DNA of 64,000 nt from JAHEEL01 sp942491345 (GTDB lineage Bacteria > Actinomycetota > Acidimicrobiia > Spongiisociales > UBA5794): assembly GCA_942491345.1 (NCBI GenBank), contig CALOAN010000044.1:248001-312000 (forward strand), in the 5' to 3' direction. A model generated the notes under the pieces. That model worked only from the letters and a program-made list of their open reading frames with translations, was not told where the DNA came from and did not search any database. How positions within the stretch are numbered: the stretch's first letter is position 1; each line of letters begins with the position of its first letter. This document shows, piece by piece, positions 60,814 to 64,000 of the stretch. Position numbers and translations under genes: made by a program.

Positions 60814-63062
60814 GATTGCTGCTCCCTCATGGCTTCCCATACTCGCTGCGGCGTGAGCGGCAGGTCGCGGATCACCAGACCCGTCGCGTCGCGAACTGCT
60901 GCACCGACGGCAGGGGCCGTACACAGGAGGCTGCCCTCACTGACACCCTTGACGCCGTACGGTCCGGGTCCGTCATGGTTCTCGATGCTGGCGCTGATCA
61001 ACTCGATTGGCAGGTCCTTGCTCGTCGGAATGCGATAGTCGATGGCGCCAAGGTTCCTGGTGCGCCCGTGTTCATCGAGGATGAGGCCCTCCATCAAGGA
61101 ATGACCGAGACCCATGATCGCCGCACCATCGTCCTGCCCGTGCACCTGCTGCGGGTTGAGCGCCGTTCCGACATCGCCAACCGTGACGTGTTTGATGATC
61201 TGGATCTCACCTGTCTCGCCGTCAACTTCGGCTTCGATAGCTGTGCAGTTGAACTCGAAGAAGGCGGCGTTGCCTGCAAGGGGATGGCCCGGAACCTTGT
61301 CCTTGCGCATCTCCCCGTTCCCGATGACCTCACCTCCGAGAGCTCCGAGGCCGGCGGTGACCACGTCCGTGATCGGGAGTTCCTCACCGGTGAGTCTCAC
61401 GAGGCCGCCGTCCACCTCGATGTCGGCTTCGTCGACTTCATGCACCTTGGCGGCCATGGCCTTGACCTTGCCGTGGATGTCCTTGCAGGCCCGGTAAACC
61501 GAGGTGCCCATGAGCACGGTCGACCGGCTTGCGGACGTCTGCTGGTCATACGGCACGGTCGCCGTATCTCCCATGATCACGTTCACGCTTTCAATTGGGA
61601 TACCCATCTCCTGAGCGACAATCTGAGCAAACACCGTTCGAGCCCCTTGACCCATGTCTGACGTTCCGCAGAAGACGAGTGCGCTGCCGTCGGCCAGGAG
61701 CCTCACGGTTGAGTACGACAATCCGGTGGTAGGCCCCGACTTGATCCCAAACGCAATCCCCCGACCGCGCCCTTCGGGCAGCGGGGTGTCCCAGCCGATC
61801 AACTCTGCGGCCTTGTCGGCCGTTTGGCGCCAATCTCCGTCGGCCGGTGTGTCGCCCGGCACGAACTCGAAATCCTTCTCCGGCAGATTGCGTCGCCTGA
61901 TTTCGAACCGATCGATGCCGAGATCGAGCGCCGCCTCGTCGAGCGTCGACTCACGTGCCCACGTGATCTGCGGTACGCCGAACCCGCGGAACGCCGTTGT
62001 TGGCGTGGTATTCGAGAGGATCGTCCTTCCCACGATCTTCACGACGGGAACCCGGTAGGGACCAGCAGCGAGATATGACGACTTCTCTGCGACCCGATCA
62101 GCGATGTCGACGTACGCCCCGATGAGGTAGTCCGTCTCGATATCCTTGAAGACCATGTCACCATCGTTCGTGAGCCCCATCCTCACGCGAACTCGGGTTG
62201 ACGGACGCCGCACGGCCTGGAATGTCTCTTCGAGCGACATGATCAGCCGCACCGGCTTGCCGGTCTTCAGCGCCATGTAGCACACCAGGGGTTCCAGCTT
62301 CGGATGCTGTTTGCCGCCGAATCCGCCACCTGGATCAGGGGCGAAAACGCGCATCTTGGAGAGTGGAATGTCGAGGAGCTTCGAAAGAGTCTTCTGAAGC
62401 TGGAACGGGTGCTGGATGGTGCTCCACACGTTCAAACCATCATCTACCGGCTCAGCGATGAAGCCGTGCGGTTCGATCGCGAAATGGGTGATCATCGGGA
62501 ACTCGTACTCACGCTCAATCACGTAGTCGGCGTCCCCTTCAACCGCGGCCACGTCGCCCCAGCCGTAGTTGATCTCGGTCTTGATGTTGGTATAGGCAAG
62601 CGCGTCACCGGACCGGAGCGACGGATCCTGCACGAGCGGAGCGTCGGGAGCCAATGCGGCATCGATCGTGTGGACTTCCGGCAGCACCTCGTACTCCACC
62701 ACCACCAGAGCGGCGGCCTCCTCGGCAGCCTCCTTCGTGTCGGCCGCCACAGCGGCGACCGGCTCCCCGTGGTAGTTGACGATGCCGGCTGCAAGCACCG
62801 GACGGTCCTGATACTGGGGTCCAAATCGTGGCATGGGTTTGGGAAGATCGTCCGGCGTCACAATCAGGCGGACGCCCGGGACCTGCTCAGCCTTTGTGGT
62901 ATCGATCGAGATGATCCGCGCGCGGGACTCGTCGATCTTGACGAGCTTGGCGTGCAACTCACCCACGAAGTGGATATCGGCGACATATTGCTGGGCGCCG
63001 GTAACGCGATCTCGGCCACCCACCCGATTCGGCGAAGCCCCGACCATTCCTTTGGTAGTCAT
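60810..63062 (-). CDS. Xanthine dehydrogenase-family molybdenum-binding subunit
   Basis: This 750-residue large subunit binds the molybdenum-cytosine dinucleotide or molybdopterin cofactor. Visible parts are PDPGGGFGGKQHPK near residue 255, AFRGFGVPQ near residue 365, GTSDMGQGARTVFAQ near residue 470 and the catalytic Glu in GVKGVSEGS near residue 708. The AFRGFG loop is of the xanthine/aldehyde oxidase type, not the AYRCSFR loop of form I CO dehydrogenase. The ATG overlaps the iron-sulfur gene by one base (TGATG). Substrate probably an N-heterocycle or aldehyde. Confidence 0.9.
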   Translation of the reverse strand: MTTKGMVGASPNRVGGRDRVTGAQQYVADIHFVGELHAKLVKIDESRARIISIDTTKAEQVPGVRLIVTPDDLPKPMPRFGPQYQDRPVLAAGIVNYHGEPVAAVAADTKEAAEEAAALVVVEYEVLPEVHTIDAALAPDAPLVQDPSLRSGDALAYTNIKTEINYGWGDVAAVEGDADYVIEREYEFPMITHFAIEPHGFIAEPVDDGLNVWSTIQHPFQLQKTLSKLLDIPLSKMRVFAPDPGGGFGGKQHPKLEPLVCYMALKTGKPVRLIMSLEETFQAVRRPSTRVRVRMGLTNDGDMVFKDIETDYLIGAYVDIADRVAEKSSYLAAGPYRVPVVKIVGRTILSNTTPTTAFRGFGVPQITWARESTLDEAALDLGIDRFEIRRRNLPEKDFEFVPGDTPADGDWRQTADKAAELIGWDTPLPEGRGRGIAFGIKSGPTTGLSYSTVRLLADGSALVFCGTSDMGQGARTVFAQIVAQEMGIPIESVNVIMGDTATVPYDQQTSASRSTVLMGTSVYRACKDIHGKVKAMAAKVHEVDEADIEVDGGLVRLTGEELPITDVVTAGLGALGGEVIGNGEMRKDKVPGHPLAGNAAFFEFNCTAIEAEVDGETGEIQIIKHVTVGDVGTALNPQQVHGQDDGAAIMGLGHSLMEGLILDEHGRTRNLGAIDYRIPTSKDLPIELISASIENHDGPGPYGVKGVSEGSLLCTAPAVGAAVRDATGLVIRDLPLTPQRVWEAMREQQS

Positions 63063-63535
63063 CACTTCTCCGCCTTCGCGGCCACCATGACCGCTTCGGT
63101 GATCTGAAGGTACCCAGCACATCGGCACAGATTGCCGCCGAGCGCCTCGTGGACGTCATCGATTGTGGGATCGGGATTGCGCTGCAAGAGTGCATGAGCC
63201 GACATCAACTGTCCCGGTATGCAGAAGCCGCATTGGGGGGCACTCACGTCGAGGAACGCCTGCTGGAGTGCATTCAGGTGACCGTCTTGTGCCAGGCCTT
63301 CGACGCTGGTCACGTCTCGACCGTCGATCTCGACCGCCAACATGAGGCACGAATTCATGGGGATGCCGTCGACGACGACGGTGCATGCACCGCACTCGCC
63401 GACCACGCAACACTCCTTCGTCCCGGTGAGCCCGAGTTGATCGCGAAGGACGTCCAGAAGCGTGTGGTTTGCGGCGACCTCGAACGCACGGTCGCGCCCG
63501 TTGATGGTTGCTTCGATGTGGACCGTTTCGCTCAT
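63062..63535 (-). CDS. 2Fe-2S subunit of the molybdenum hydroxylase
   Basis: This 157-residue subunit carries two clusters: the plant-ferredoxin type in CCVVGECGACTVVVDG (about residues 42-57) with the last ligand in NSCLML, and the second in CGFCIPGQ near residue 102 with LCRCAGY near residue 136. It passes electrons from the molybdenum centre to FAD. AAGGAGTGTC precedes ATG 63535; the longer frame upstream belongs to the FAD subunit region. The start overlaps the FAD-subunit stop (ATGA). Confidence 0.93.
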   Translation of the reverse strand: MSETVHIEATINGRDRAFEVAANHTLLDVLRDQLGLTGTKECCVVGECGACTVVVDGIPMNSCLMLAVEIDGRDVTSVEGLAQDGHLNALQQAFLDVSAPQCGFCIPGQLMSAHALLQRNPDPTIDDVHEALGGNLCRCAGYLQITEAVMVAAKAEK

Positions 63536-64000
63536 GACACTCCTTCTAGCACATGCAAGCGTCCGATTGCCCGGCCGACGGCGCGAGCGCCCAGGACTCG
63601 TAGCATCGCCCTTCGATAGTCCGGGCTGGCGCGCAGCGACCGCACCGAAGGGCTCGCATCCGCGAAGATCTCCTCGTAGACCGCCGCTTTGGCTTCCGGA
63701 GATGCGGCCGGATCGGCGAGCACGCCGGTCTCGTCCTTCTTGAGCCACGCGCGCGGTCCGACGCTCCCATACGCGATTCGGGTGATGCCGGCATCGTCGA
63801 CCGTCGCACACAGCGTGACCGAAGCCAGATCCGTCCCTCTGCGGCGGGTCATCCGCTCGTACGCACCACCCACCAGGCGGGACGGGACCGAGAGTTCCAC
63901 CGCGATCGCGAGCTCACCCGCGTGCAGGTCCGTCCGGCCGGGCCCGACGATGAAATCGTCGATGGCAACCCGCCGAGTCCCATCCGGCCCGGCCACCACG
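63532..64000 (-). CDS. FAD-binding subunit of the molybdenum hydroxylase, partial
   Basis: Only the C-terminal 156 residues are inside the window; the start lies beyond base 64000. RMTRRRGTDLASVTLCATVDD near the visible middle is the conserved CoxM/XdhB C-terminal region and the end is Ala/Arg-rich. FAD-2Fe2S-Mo order with four-base and one-base overlaps indicates one operon continuing into the cyclase and dehydrogenase genes. Confidence 0.85.
   Translation of the reverse strand, partial: VVAGPDGTRRVAIDDFIVGPGRTDLHAGELAIAVELSVPSRLVGGAYERMTRRRGTDLASVTLCATVDDAGITRIAYGSVGPRAWLKKDETGVLADPAASPEAKAAVYEEIFADASPSVRSLRASPDYRRAMLRVLGARAVGRAIGRLHVLEGVS

Noticed and set aside
60810..63062. Carbon monoxide dehydrogenase large subunit (CoxL)
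   Set aside because: The active-site loop is AFRGFGVPQ, as in xanthine/aldehyde oxidases, rather than the AYRCSFR loop of form I CO dehydrogenase.

Overview
The window is high-GC bacterial DNA, most likely from an actinobacterium and possibly from class Acidimicrobiia. Four things suggest this: an F420-type luciferase-like oxidoreductase, promoters whose -10 box lies 7-9 bases before the start codon (leaderless mRNAs), frequent GTG/TTG starts with ATGA/GTGA gene overlaps, and solute-binding lipoproteins whose lipobox Cys is followed by long Thr/Ala linkers. The taxon is an inference. I see no rRNA, tRNA, CRISPR array, integrase or transposase.

Layout. 0-6.5 kb is the housekeeping end: a partial YjbQ-family gene, purA-purB, then a tartrate/D-malate dehydrogenase-like gene followed by an archaeal-type (type II) GAPDH and an archaeal-like phosphoglycerate kinase. 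From 7 kb to the window end the region is almost entirely a mosaic of carbon and amine catabolism. 7-20 kb: methylmalonate/malonate-semialdehyde dehydrogenase, MFS transporter, class III aminotransferase, aldehyde dehydrogenase plus PotABCD-type ABC transporter (potB is frameshifted), amidohydrolase and a PuuB-like FAD oxidoreductase. This looks like polyamine or amine use. 20-30 kb: C_GCAxxG_C_C protein, cupin, split transketolase, SDR, metallo-hydrolase, two paralogous MFS proteins, and E1 alpha/beta of a 2-oxoacid dehydrogenase without E2/E3. 30-45 kb: cupin, Gfo/Idh/MocA oxidoreductase, PHP hydrolase, LLM oxidoreductase, an SDR/CoA-transferase/enoyl-CoA hydratase/shikimate dehydrogenase run, M24 protein, rhodanese, KDPG aldolase and KDG kinase, EamA exporter, HIBADH-type dehydrogenase, OsmC, LacI regulator and TauE exporter. 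45-51 kb: a branched-chain-type LivJGFHM transporter. 51-59 kb: Old Yellow Enzyme, GH88 hydrolase plus SDR, AhpD-like protein, then zinc dehydrogenase - creatininase-family hydrolase - TIM-barrel epimerase, an order recalling the Thermotoga iolM-iolN-iolO inositol pathway. 59-64 kb: a molybdenum hydroxylase operon (FAD, 2Fe-2S and Mo subunits) with a cyclase-family hydrolase and a second zinc dehydrogenase.

How it may work together. KDG kinase and KDPG aldolase could take the output of the proposed inositol or uronate routes to pyruvate and glyceraldehyde-3-phosphate. GH88 would feed unsaturated uronates, and MmsA and the E1 pair would feed acyl-CoA pools. Two operator families with the core ATCGAT tie much of the island together. 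GATAATCGATTATC-type palindromes occur at 8.5, 21.1, 27.5 and 31.4 kb, always between divergent genes. TGCAATCGATTGCA-type palindromes occur at 33.3, 44.1, 51.1 and 55.8 kb, one of them upstream of the LacI gene. In both families a half-site doubles as a -10 hexamer.

The most unusual non-coding feature is an intergenic element with two hairpins at four loci (6.5, 10.1, 19.0 and 29.7 kb). Its stems change in a compensatory way between copies, and its orientation always follows the gene that ends just before it. A separate heptad-based inverted repeat lies at 17.3 kb, with a one-sided relative at 6.8 kb.
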